This document shows, one piece after another, positions 12,497 to 25,922 of a stretch of 64,000 nt of DNA (its first letter is position 1; each line of letters starts with the position of its first letter). Position numbers and translations under genes: made by a program. The DNA is taken from NCBI GenBank assembly GCA_029783825.1, contig JAREIK010017245.1:36467-100466 (forward strand), given 5' to 3'. This stretch comes from Sapria himalayana. Its lineage: Eukaryota; Streptophyta; Magnoliopsida; Malpighiales; Rafflesiaceae. Under the pieces are notes generated by a model. That model ran no database searches and had not been told where the DNA came from. It saw only the letters and a list, made by a program, of their open reading frames with translations.

Positions 12497-14860
12497 ATAG
12501 ATAAAAAAACATAATAATAAAATATTTATTTAGCTATAAAAATTTAGCTAGAAAAATAATTCCTATCTAATTTGCACGGGATTAGCTAGGGAATATCAAG
12601 AGATGTTAGATTTTACATTGAATTACAAATTTGTTATCAATTTGTGACAGATTAGAGATGGAAACTTTTAATTGAAAAATATCCCAAGTTAATATTATTG
12701 TAGATTTTTGCACAAAGATTAGCTGCAATTTTAGCAATATCTTTTGCGATGAACTTTCCCTAGTTAATTAGATTGAGACAAATTCCATCACTACATAATT
12801 ATCTGAAAAAACATTTTCATGATTATTTATTAATTGCAAGCGATTAGTCCTAAAATGAAAATTTTCAGAAATATATGAATTTAGCAAGGGAATTTTCCCT
12901 AATATTTTGAGCTTGGGATTATTTCTGTCGCTAATCTATACTGATTTATTTTTTTATTTGTTATATATTGTTTTTTTACTATTTGTTGTAATTTTGTATA
13001 TTGAAGGTTTTTAATCATCTATGGATGTGGAATCCATGAAAGACACCTCCTTAAATCATTATAAAAATATGATATTATAAAAAAATAATTTCAAAAATAT
13101 ATAAATATGAAAAAAATGTATATTAATAAAGTCTAAAATAACAATTTTAATTATTATAAAATTTTTAAAAAAATTATAGATAAAAATTTTCTAAAATTTT
13201 TATTATGAAATTTAAATATTTGTATTAAAAAATTGTAGATAATTAATTCTATAATTATACTCATTTTTAAATATATTTAATAAATAAATGAAATACATAA
13301 ATATTTATAATAAAAAAAAGCTAAAATAATTAATTGTATGATTAAATAAAAAATATTTACAAAAATATCTGAATTAATAAATAAAAAAGTAAATATTTAT
13401 ATTATTTAAGGTTAAAAAAATATCTTTATGATTATAGGAAACTTTTTAAAAAATAATTACTAAAAGAATTAAAAAGCTTGAATTATAAAAAAAATTAAAT
13501 TTTTCATAAAATTTAAAAGAAATAATTTGATATTTAAAGATAAATACGTAGATGTTTTAATTAGATCAAAAAAAATTTAATGATTTAAAAAAAATATTTC
13601 CGAGTGGTTATTAAAATAACACTACAAGTATTTTTTAGGGTTTAAAAGATTTATTTAAAATATTACTAATGATATTTTGTTGTTCTAAAAAAATTAAATT
13701 TGCCCATTAGTTGATTTAAATTCAAGTTTTATTTTTTTACCTACTAAAATTTATAAGAATTAAATAATTGAGTACGATTATTACTATTAGCTTTTAATAT
13801 TCTGTTTTTTTAATAATAAATATAACTTTTTTTAATGATATGCTCACTTTAAGTAATATTTGAAATTTTATAAATTATAAATTATAAATTATATCAAATA
13901 ATATTAAATTTTATTGTTTTAATATTATTTCATATTACTAATCTTTGGGTGGTAGGATTAGAAGGATGAGGGATTGCATATAAGTATTTTGGTATATTAT
14001 TTTCATTGCATATATTATCTTTTACAATTGTGTTGTGTAATTATATAAATACTAATATTGATTTTCATAATAACTTTGAAGTTAAATTTATTTATGAGAG
14101 AATAATATTTTAAGATAATTGATCACTTGAGAAATTTTTGTATTACAGAGTCTCTTCAAACATAGTCTCTTCAAAGTTATTGGGTAAAATTGTTAAGATA
14201 TTTAATTTTTTTTATATATCTTGTTAAAGCGAGAGCCTTCTGTACTTGGGCATGAATGTGATCTACATATCTATCTTATCTTATCCTAATATATAGAATC
14301 ATTTAAAATATGAAAGCTAAATAAGAAAACAAATCTTACCAATATCTTATCTTTACAATCTTACCTTAAAAGATTGAAGAGATCGTGCATGATAAATCTT
14401 GAATTCGAGACTTTTTGTTAGTAGTATTTGGACAGATTTTTGTCATCACATAAAGATGTGATATCTTATTAGATATAAAAATCTATATATTTTAACATTT
14501 GAATAAGTCATGAAATTAAAGACCAAATGGAAGAACATATACATCCATTATTTGAATTCCACAAGAAATTGAAAATTGGATTTGAAAATATAGCAATTAT
14601 AATTGGTAGTTACTTATAAATGACTATAAACTCTAAGTTTATTCCATGCTAATTCATAAGATTTTTAAATCCAAGATGAGATTATTAATCCTACTTTGTT
14701 TTAATATCATCAAATCATATCCCCCTTCCAATTCTATGCAATAAAACACAACTAAAGAGTAACTAGGCATGAGGAAGGATTAAAAGAGGTTATACAAGCT
14801 ACCATTTTTCTAATCATGCTTTACCTATTATAATAGATTCTATTAATGTATTCAAATATA
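12497..14860 (+). mobile_element. CACTA-like element A (degenerate, non-autonomous)
   Basis: Starting at the edge of array 1, a decayed left end (AAAAAAACAT, then TTTAGCTA and TTAGCTAGAAAAATAATTCC) lines up with the clear CACTACAAAAAAATG end of element B at 41131. The next sections follow the same order as elements B and C. AATTATCTGAAAA is at 12797 and GGTTTTTAATCATC near 13004. GAAAGACACCTCCTTA near 13038 precedes long AT-rich DNA. AACACTACAAGTATTTTTTAGG near 13620 then matches C at about 62050. Similarity to C continues to about 13930. The remaining 0.9 kb up to the next array was not recognised and no clear right terminus is visible. There is no coding capacity. Confidence 0.65.
13931..14860. 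other. Non-coding DNA between element A homology and array 2
   Basis: AT-rich sequence with some mixed-complexity stretches (for example 14225-14260). No gene or known repeat was recognised. It may be the rest of element A or flanking DNA. The array begins after AAATATATCTAGATAG near 14857. Confidence 0.4.
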
Positions 14861-16276
14861 TCTAGATAGATAGACCGATAGATTGTCAAATAGATAGGAA
14901 GATATATATGCAAATAAATTGATAGATAGACAAATAGATAGACATATAGACAGAAATAAAGATAGCAAGATAGATAAATAAAAAGATGGATGATAGATAG
15001 ATATAGAGATAGATAGACAGAAAGATAGAAAAGATAGATAGACAAATTGATAGATTTATAGATATATTGATAGACAGATAGATTGACATAAAGATAGATA
15101 GATATACAGATAGATAGATCGATAGATAGAAATATAGACATACAAATAGATAGATAGACATAAAGATAGACATATATCTAGATATACAAATATTTTGACA
15201 TATATAAAGATAGATAGAGTGAGATTGATATACAGATTGATAGAATGATAGATAGATATTTAGAGATTTAGAAAGATAGATAGACAAACAAATAGATAGA
15301 TAGATTAGATTAATAGATAGATAGATAGATATATAGAATATAGATAGATAGAAAGATAGATAGATAAATAGATAGATATATAGATAGAAAAATAGATAAA
15401 TATATAGTTTTGTATATAAATAGATAGCTAAATTGATAGACAAATAGATAGATAGATATACAAATAAATAGATAGATTGATAGACCGATTGATAGGTAGA
15501 TTGATAGAAAATTTAGTAGATAAATTGATAGACAAATTGATGGACATTTTGATTGATTGATTGATTGATAGATTGATAGATTGATAGATAGATAGATAGA
15601 TAGGTTGATTGATTGAAAGATAGATAGACAAATAGATAACAATTTTTAGATAGATACATAGATAGATAGATAGATAGATAGATAGAAAGATAGAAAGATA
15701 CATAGTTCATAGATATATAAATAGATAGATAAAAAGATTGATAGATAAATAGATAAATATATACATATATTATTTGATAGATAGAAAGATATACAAATAT
15801 ATAGAAAGATAGGTATATTGACAGATAGATAGATAGATACATTTATAGATAGATAGATATATAAATAGATAGAGAGATAGACAGACACATAGATAGATAT
15901 TTAGATAGATAATTAGATTGATAGATAAATTAATAGAATGATTGATATTAAGATTTATAGACATAATAATAGAAAGTTTAATAGACATATTAATGAATAG
16001 ATTGAAACATAGATAGAAAGTGAGATAGATAAAAATATTGATAGAAATATATAGATAGATCGATAGATAGATAGAAAACTAGATATACAAAAAGTTTTAT
16101 AGATAGATAAATAGATAGATTCATAGATTATTAGACTTCTAGATAGATAAATAAATAGTTTGATAACTTATTAGATAGTTAGATAGATTAATAAATAGAT
16201 AGAAAGATACATAATCAGATAGATAGATATAAAATTGGATATATAGTTTGAAAGATATAGAAATAGATAGTTAGAT

Positions 16277-16278
<2 letters not shown>

Positions 16279-16318
<40 letters not shown>
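16279..16318. repeat. (TA)20 run inside array 2
   Basis: Uninterrupted AT dinucleotides. Similar pure runs occur inside the arrays at about 29353-29397, 35639-35676, 36280-36324, 47985-48035, 54597-54635 and 56396-56439. Confidence 0.95.
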
Positions 16319-16323
<5 letters not shown>

Positions 16324-16366
16324 TAAATATAGACAGATAGATAGATTCAATGAGAGATAGATTGAT

Positions 16367-16397
<31 letters not shown>

Positions 16398-17073
16398 CAA
16401 AATGATAATTTAAAAGATAGACAGAATGATAGATAGATAGATACGTGGAATGATAGTCAGAGAGATATAAATAAAGATAAATGAATAGATATACAAATAG
16501 ACAGACAGATAGACATACATATAGATAGACAAGTAATTAGATAAAAACATATACAGATATAAATGTAGATAAATAGATAGATAGACAGACAGATAGATAG
16601 ATAGATAGATATACGAATATATAGATAGATAAACAGATAGATAGATTGAGAGATAGATAGACAGACAGACAGAAAGACATACAGATTGATATAAAAAAGA
16701 GAGATAAATAAATAGATTGATAGAGAGATATATTGACATTTAGATAGACAGATAGATAGAAAAGTTGATATATAAATAGATAAATAGATAGATAGAAAAT
16801 AAAAAGTCAAATAGACATAGAGATATAATTACAGACATATAGATAGGTAGAGAGATAGATAGATAAATAGACAGATCAATATATAGATTGATAGATAAAG
16901 TGATAGACAGATAAATAGAGAGTCATATTGAGAGACACATTGAAAGATAGATATACATATAGATAAACTAATAAATAAACAAATAGATAGAAAGATAGAT
17001 AGACAGTAAGATAAACAGATAGTAAATAGATAGATAGATCGTTAAATAGATAAACCGATAATTAGACATATGA

Positions 17074-17104
<31 letters not shown>

Positions 17105-19176
17105 GATACATTTATAGATAGATAGATTAACAAATAGAAAGACAAATTATTAGACTAATAAATAGATAGATAGATAAAAAATATATAGACAAATAGATAG
17201 ATAGAAAGATACATAGACAAATAGGTATATAGATATATAGATAGAAAGATAGATATACGGATATATATACACATAGTTAGGTAGATAGATAATAAAATAA
17301 ATAGATAAATAGATTTTTAGAAAAATATTAAGTTAGTATGATAGAAAGATATTTACATGGATAGATAGCAAGATAGAAAAAAAGATAAATAGACAGATAG
17401 ATTGAAAAATAGATGGACAGATATATGAACAAATTGAAAATCAAATGGATAGTTAGATAATTAGAAAGACAGATATAAAGATATATAGATAGATATTTAG
17501 ATTAGTAGATAAATAAATAGATAGACATATTAATAGATAGACAAATAGATAAAAAGATAGATAGATATATTGATAGATATATATATTGATAGATAGATAT
17601 ATAGATAGATAGATAGATACACATATAGATAGATAAATATATTGACAAATATATAGAAATAACTATAGATAGATAGACACATAGATAGATAGACAGACAT
17701 ATAAATAGATAAATAGATAGACAGATATATAGTCAAATAGATAGATAGATATATATATATATATATATATAGAGTTAGATATATAGATAGGAGAGATAGT
17801 TAGACAGATAGATAGATAGAATGACAGATATATTGATTGTTTGATAGATAAATAAATAAATAGATAACTAGATAATAGATAGATAGATAGATATATTGAT
17901 AATAGATAGATAAATAGATCGATAAATAGAAAGATAGATAGACTGATAGTTAAAAAATATATATAGACAAATAGATAGTTAGATATATTATCAGATTTAT
18001 AGATATATAGATAGTTAAATAAATAGATAGATAGATAGATAGATAGATAGGAAAATAGATAGTCGTATATATAGACTATATATAGACATATAGATAGATA
18101 GACAGATAGAAAGATAAATAGATAAATAGAAAGCTAGATATATAGATATTTGGATAGATAGAGAGATAGATAAATGGATAAATAGACGAATATATAGAGA
18201 TATAAATTGACAGATAGATAGATAGTTAAATATATAGACAAATAGATAGATACATAGTTAGAATGGTAGATCGATTGATAGACATTTTGATAATTAGATA
18301 GAAAGATTGATATATAGATTGATAGATAGATTATTAGTAAAATTGAAAGATAGATTGATAGACATATAGATAGATTAATTGATGGAAAGATAGATAGACA
18401 TAAAGATATATAGATAGTTAAACAGATATAGACAAATAGTTAGATAAAAAAATTGCCAAATATATAGATAGTTAGATAGACAGCTAGATAGACCAATAGA
18501 TAGAAAGATAGATAGACAAATAGATAGAATGAAAGATAAAAAAATAATTAGACAGTTAGATGGACAGATACATAGATAGATAGATATATTGATAGATATG
18601 TAGATATATAGATATATGCAAAGATAGGTAGACAAATAGATTGACAAATAGACAGATAGATTGATTTATTGATTGAAAGATAGATAGACAAATAGATAGA
18701 CACGTAGATGATAGATAAATATAGAGATAAAAAGATAGCTAGATAGATAAATAGATATATAGATAGATAGATAAATAAAAAGAAACATAGATAGATAGAT
18801 AGATAGATGGATAAAAGGTTGATAGATAAATAGATAGACTAAAATATAGAAAGTGATATAGATAGACAAATAGATAGACAGAGATTTAGAAAATAGATAG
18901 ACATATAGACAGACAGATAGATCGATAGATAGATATATAGTCATATTAATTAACATATTGATAGATAGATAGATAAACATATAGATTGATAGATAGATTG
19001 ATAGAAAGATAAAGATAAATATATATAGATAGATAGATAGATATATATATATATATATAAATAAACAAATATATAGTTACATAGATAACCAAATAGATAG
19101 ATAGATACATAATTATATAGATAGACAAATAGATAGATAGATAGACAAATAGATAGATAGATAGACATATATATAA

Positions 19177-19353
19177 TCAAATAGATCGACATATATATAG
19201 AAAGATGGATTGACAGATAGATAGAAATATACAAGTCAAATAGATCGACATATATATAGAAAGATGGATTGACAGATAGATAGAAATATACAAGTCAAAT
19301 AGATCGACATATATATAGAAAGATGGATTGACAGATAGATAGAAATATACAAG
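19177..19353 (+). repeat. Three identical 59-bp tandem units
   Basis: TCAAATAGATCGACATATAT begins units at 19177, 19236 and 19295. By eye the copies are identical over most of their length. The 59-base period is not a multiple of four, so each unit shifts the tetranucleotide register by one base. Confidence 0.95.
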
Positions 19354-20853
19354 TCAAATAAATAGATAGATAAAAATATATATAGAGTAACATAGATAAA
19401 CAAATAGTTAGACAGATAGATTGACAGTTAGACAATCAGACAGATAGATAGATATATAGATAGGTAGATAAATAGATAGATAGACAGAAAGAAAGATATA
19501 TACATATACAGAGAGATAGAAAAATAAATGGACAAATAGATAAACATGTATATAGATAAATATATAAAAAAATAGATAGAAAAATATATAGATAGATAGT
19601 TTGATATATAGATAGATAGATAGATATATGGACATATAGATAGATAGATAAATAGATAGATGGATAGAAAGAAAGTTAGATAGACAAAAAAATATACAAA
19701 AAGATAAGCTGATAGATAGATTCGTAGATAGACCAATAGATATATAGATATGACAAATAGATAGATAGATAGATAAATAGATAAATATATAGAAAGATAG
19801 ATAGATACTTAGTTAGATAAGTAGATAGATAGATAGACAGACAGATAGACAAATAGATATATATATAAACACAAACATAAAGATTGATGGAAAGATAGAC
19901 AAATAGTTAGATATATACATAGACAAAAAGATAAAAAGTTAGAAAAATAGTAAGACTGAAAGATAGCCAGAAAGATAGAAAGTTAGAAAAATAGATAAAC
20001 ATAATGATAGAAAAATAGATTGACAGATAGTTATATAGATACATAGATAGATAGATAGATATGCTGACAAATAGATAGATTGATTGATATATAGACAGAT
20101 AGATTGACATATAGATAGACACATAGATTTACAGATAGTTAGAAATATTAATATATAGATATATAGATAGATCAAAAGTTAAAAAGATAGATAGATAGAT
20201 AGGCATATAGATAGAGAGATAGATAGAAAGATAAATAGATAGACAAATAGATATATAGATAGTTAGATATATAGATAGATATACAAATAGATAGACAAAT
20301 AGATAGACAAATAGATAGATTGACAAATAGATATATAGATAGATAGATAGATAGATATATAGATAGTTAAATAGATACACAAAGAGATAGACAGATAGAT
20401 AAATAGATTGATAGATACATACATATACTAAGAGATAGACAAATAGATAAATAGATATATAGATAGATATATAGGAAAATAGATAGACAAATAAATAGAT
20501 AGTTAGTTAGATATATAGATATATAGATATATATATATATACACACATATAGATAGATAGATAAATAAAAAGATGGATGGATGGATGAATCGAAATATAG
20601 ATAGACAAAAAAATACACAAAAAGATAGACTGATAGATAGATAAGTAGATAGACAAATATATAGATAGATATATAGATATGACAAATAAATAGATATATA
20701 GATAGACAGATAAATAGACAGATAAATATATAGAAAGATAGATCAATAAATAAATCGATAGAAAGATAGATAAATACTTAGTAAGATAGGTAGATAGATA
20801 GATAGAGAGATAGACAGATAGATAGAGAGATAGACAGATAGATAGATAGATAG

Positions 20854-20884
<31 letters not shown>

Positions 20885-22138
20885 AACATATAGATTGATG
20901 GAAAGATAGACAAATAGTTAGATATATAGATAGACAGAAAGATAGCCAGAAAGATTGAAAGTTAGAAAAATAAAGATATATAAAGACAGACAAAAATATT
21001 GACAGATAGTTATATAGATACATGGATAGATTGATTGATAGATTGATTGATTGACAAATAGATAGATAGATAGCTAGACTGATAGATTGAGATATAGATA
21101 GACACATAGATTGATAGATAGTTAGACATATAAATATATAGATAGATAGATAGTTCAAAAGTTAGATAGATAGACAGATAGATAGACATATAGATAGAAA
21201 GATAGATAGATAGATAGATAAATAGATAGTTAGATAGATAGATAGCTAGATATACAAATAGATAGACAGATAGATAGATTATTAGATATATATAGATTGA
21301 TATACACATTATTATACCCATTTATAGATAGTTACATAGAATGATTGATTGATATGCAAATTATTAGATATATTAATATACTAATTGATAGATATATTGA
21401 TAGATAGTTGATAAATAGATAGAAATATAGGTAAATATATAGATAGACACATAGATAGATATATGTAAATAAAAATAGACATATAAGTAGACAGATAGTT
21501 TGATAGATAAATAATCAGATTATTATATAGATAAATAAAAAAATTATTATATAGATAGATAGACATATAGTAGATAAATAAATAAAATGTAGATATTGAG
21601 AGAGATATACAGATAGATATACAGATAGATACTTACATTGATATACATATAGATTAAAAGATACAAAGATAGATTGATTGATATATAGATAGACATAAAG
21701 ATAGACAGACAGTTAGACAGATAGACAAGGTGATAGACAGATTGATAGACAGATCTATAAACATATTTATAAAAAGATTGATATATAAATTGAAAGATAG
21801 ATTAATAAATAAATTGATAGACTGATTAATAGATAGATTGAAAAATAGATTGATTGATTAATAGATAGAAAAATATAAATATCGATTGACTGATAGATAG
21901 ATAAATATAGATAGAAAAACATATATATATATATATATATATAAACACACATATATATAGATAGATCGATATATAGACAAATACAATGACAAATAGATAA
22001 ATAGATTTTTTGATAGATATATAGACAGATAGATAGATAGATCAATCGATAGATAGATAGTTAGATAGACAGAAATATAGATAGAAAGCTAGATAGATAG
22101 ATATATATATAGATAGATAGACAAATAAATAGACATAT

Positions 22139-22172
<34 letters not shown>

Positions 22173-22554
22173 ATAGATAGACAAATAGATTGACTTTGTG
22201 ATATACATATAGATAGAAAGTTAAGTAGATAGATAGAAAGATACATAGATTAATAAGATAGATAGAAAGATACACATACAGATAGAGAGATAGATAGACA
22301 AATAGATAGATTGGTATATATATAGATAGATAGTTAGACATATAGATAGACAAATAAATAAATAAATAGACAGATTGATTGATTGACAAATAAATAGGGA
22401 AATAAAAATAAAAGAGATAGATATATTGATAGAAAGATAGAGATATAGATAAAATGATAGATAGATAGACATATAGATAGACAATTAGATTGATTTATTG
22501 ATAGAAAAATAGATAGACATATAGATAGATAGATAGGCAAATTATTAGATAGAT

Positions 22555-23410
22555 CAGTACTAAAAATTACAATACTACTGACAAAATATTGACCAAAAAA
22601 TTTGGTTGGTAATTGCTTTCCAAAACATGATCAGTTAGCAACAAAAAAATGGTATCGAAACAAAAAAATTTTTGACATAATTTCTGACCAAAGACCTATC
22701 ATATGTCCGGCTAAATCTTTTTGGATACAGAATCAATTCTTAGATTGGTTATCGAATATATTACCGATCTTTTAACGACCTATCATTATAATTGGTCGGT
22801 ATAGTATTTTTTCAAATTATTTATAACTTCGTACTTACAGACCATTTATCGACCAAATATATAGGTCGATAATTATTGACCAATTCATGAGCAAGTTAGA
22901 GATCCAAAGAGGTGCATCGGAGAAAAATACTTCTGACCAAATTTCTGACCAACTACCGACCATGTATTACGGACCAAATATATTTGGTTTAGAATATGGT
23001 ATGTAAATCATGAGGAAATTAGCGAAAAACATTTCCAAAAGATTACCAACCATTTAACGACCAAAAATATATAACCATTAAAAATGGTCGGTACAGTGGT
23101 TATTCAATATATTTATAAGGTCGTAATTACTGACTGAATATATAGGTTGGTAATTACTGACTGAATATATAGGTTGGTAATTACTGACAATTTCATTACT
23201 GAACACTGACCATACCGACTGACCAAATGTTTTTAGTCGGAAATTGGTCACTAAATTAGGATGGAAATAATGAATCGAAATTATTGACAAATTACCGACC
23301 ATTTAACTACCAAAAATATGTTATCATTAAAATTGGTCGGTAAAGTGGACGTCCAAATACTTATAGATTTTTTCTCACCTACCATTAACCGACCATAATT
23401 TTGGTTGGTA
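22555..23410. repeat. Left subterminal repeats of element D
   Basis: Many copies of an ACCGACCAAA/TTGGTCGGTAAT-type motif occur in both orientations, some as near-perfect tandem pairs (for example a 34-bp unit around 23128-23195). Subterminal motif clusters of this kind are the binding sites for TnpA-like proteins in CACTA elements; binding here is inferred. Confidence 0.8.
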
Positions 23411-23860
23411 ATTCATTGTTTTTATTGTTTGATTTGAAAATCATTTGCCGAGTCATTAAAACCTAAAATCATCAAAACTCCGTCATTTTTTTGAATCAGA
23501 GCCGATGTAAGCACGAAATAAAAAAAATTGATATTTCTTCTAAATTCATGTAAGTTTTTCTTTATTCTTCTCCTTCAAATTGATTATACACATTTCTATT
23601 TCTCTGAATTATATATAGACAATTGAAATTTCGTTTTTTAGGTATATTCGGGTATTAGGTTTTAATTTCTCTTCCTAATTCCTTAATTTTTGCTTCAATT
23701 TCATTTAATCTAACATGATTTTGACGCGTCACAATTAATTAAACTATAATTTTTCATTTTTTAAAATTTGTTCATCTACTATTTAGATTTTTAGCATTTT
23801 AGTGATTTTGATTTCATTTATATGTTTTTTGCATCCGAATAATCTTAATGTTAATGGTTT
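23411..23860 (+). promoter_or_regulatory. Putative leader and first intron start of element D gene
   Basis: After the subterminal repeats the sequence becomes mixed. A plausible splice donor (TTCATGTAAGTTTTTC, near 23545-23560) follows a leader without a long open frame. T-rich intron-like sequence follows. Parts resemble 43740-44000 in element B. Confidence 0.35.
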
Positions 23861-25865
23861 ATATTTATATTATCATATGACATTATGTATATATCTATAC
23901 TTTATTATATATAATGATTTATGTTAGATCAAAGTTTTATTTAATGTTAATCTTAAATGTCTATAACAATATATATAAACTTTTATACATTTATATAATC
24001 GTATGATATTATGTATAAATGTCTATACTTTAATATATATAAATGTATTACATTATAAATACACATTGATATGTTTATATAAACATATAATGTTATATAT
24101 AAATATTTATACATATGTATTAATGTTTATAAATATCTATACAAAATTTACATTAAACTATCAATTTATATATTTGTTTATATAAAAATTATGTAATATT
24201 AAATGATTATACAATTTAGTAAATATTTATATTACATATTATTTTTTATATAAATATAGAATATTTATAATGTTTATATAAATGTGATATATATACTATA
24301 TATTATGTATAAAAGTGTTACATATAAATATAATAATATTTAAGTAACATTAATAATAATAATTTATTCACAAATATTATAGAGATACACGTATTTAATT
24401 ATATAATCATATGCCATTTTATGTAAAAGTATTTATAACTATATTTATAATATAGTAAACTATTTTTATAACTATATTTATAATAATGTACACTATTTTT
24501 ATAACTATATTTATAACTTTACATAACGAATTTGTAACTATATAATAATGTATAACTATAATTATAATTCTATATAACTATATTTTTTAAAAATATACTA
24601 TATGTATACTTATATATAACTATATATAATTATATTTTACTAAATGTATACCTATAGAATTGGTAATTATTATTATATCTTTAACTACATACATATTTAT
24701 AACTCTATGTGTATAACTATATATAAATATATGTATAAATATGCAACACTCTATATAATTAAATATAATTATATTTGTAACTATATATATAAATATGTAT
24801 TCATATAATTAAATTAAAATATTTGTTTATAATGTTTTATATATTTATGTATAGCTACTTATCACTACTTGTATAAATATATCTATATATAACTATTTGT
24901 TTAATTATATATAACTAATTATAACTATATATATTATATGAATAATAATATATAACTATAAATAATTGTATCTTACTATATGTATAACTATAAAAGCTTT
25001 ATACATAACAATATTTAAATATATACTTTACAACTTAGATTTAATATATATTTGTATATATTAGTATATAAAAAAGTATTTTACTATATTTATACCTATA
25101 CATAATTATATGATATATAAAATTAAATGAACAAATATATAAATCTACATGTATAAATATATGTTTAACTATATGTGTCACTACATGTATAACCACATGT
25201 AACTATATTTATAATTACATGTATAACATACACCATTATGCTAAACTATATGTGTATAACTATATATAAATATTTGTATAACTAAATAAATGACTATATA
25301 ATTATATATAACTATATTTGTAATTATATATACATATATGTATTAATATAATTAAAGTAAAATATTTTTTATAACATTGTTTATATTTATGTATAACAAC
25401 TTATAACTAATTGTATGAATATATCTATATATAACTATATGTTTAATTATAAATAACTATTTATAACTATATATTTTATATGTAAAATAATATATAACTA
25501 TAATAATTGTATCTTACTATGCGTATATCTTTAAAATTTTTACACATAATTATATTTAAATTTTAGATTTATAGCTTATATTTAATATATACTTGTATAT
25601 GGTAGTATATAAAAAAGTATTTTACTATATCTATGCCTATACATTACTATATGTATAAATATATAAAATTAAATGAATAAATATATAAACCTACATGTAT
25701 AAATATATGTTTAACTAAATGTGTAACTATATGTATAACCACTTGCAACTATATTTATAATTACATGTATAACAACATAAAACATTATTTTAAATTATGT
25801 GTATAGCTATATATATATATATTTGTATAACTAAATAAATGTTTATATAATTATATATAGCTATA
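23861..25865. repeat. AT-rich intron block with about 550-bp tandem duplication
   Basis: Almost pure A/T sequence with recurring TATAACTATAT and ATGTATAAATATAT phrases. AGTATATAAAAAAGTATTTT occurs at 25063 and again at 25614. Surrounding phrases (TCATATAATTAAA, CTACATGTATAAATATATG, TATAATTACATGTATAAC) repeat in the same order, giving about two units. The first part (23955-24345) resembles 1325-1745 and the last part resembles 46140-46590. Confidence 0.75.
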
Positions 25866-25922
25866 ATTTGAGACAATCGCATTTGTTAAATAAAATGGTT
25901 TTTTTAACTAGTTACCAAAGAT

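Larger units (their letters stand above)
14861..22554 (+). repeat. GATA/GACA array 2, left part
   Basis: About 7.7 kb of imperfect GATA-type repeat in the same orientation as array 1. It contains a 40-base (TA)n run at 16279-16318 and a perfect three-copy 59-bp block at 19177-19353. It is cut at 22554 by CACTA element D and resumes at 28900. Confidence 0.97.

Noticed and set aside
23078..23302. 74-codon minus-strand open frame with a repeated SNYQPIYSV unit
   Set aside because: It is a translation of tandem subterminal repeats of the CACTA element, not a protein gene.
24003..24185. 60-codon plus-strand open frame
   Set aside because: It lies in the AT-rich intron block of element D and has only low-complexity Ile/Tyr/Asn content.
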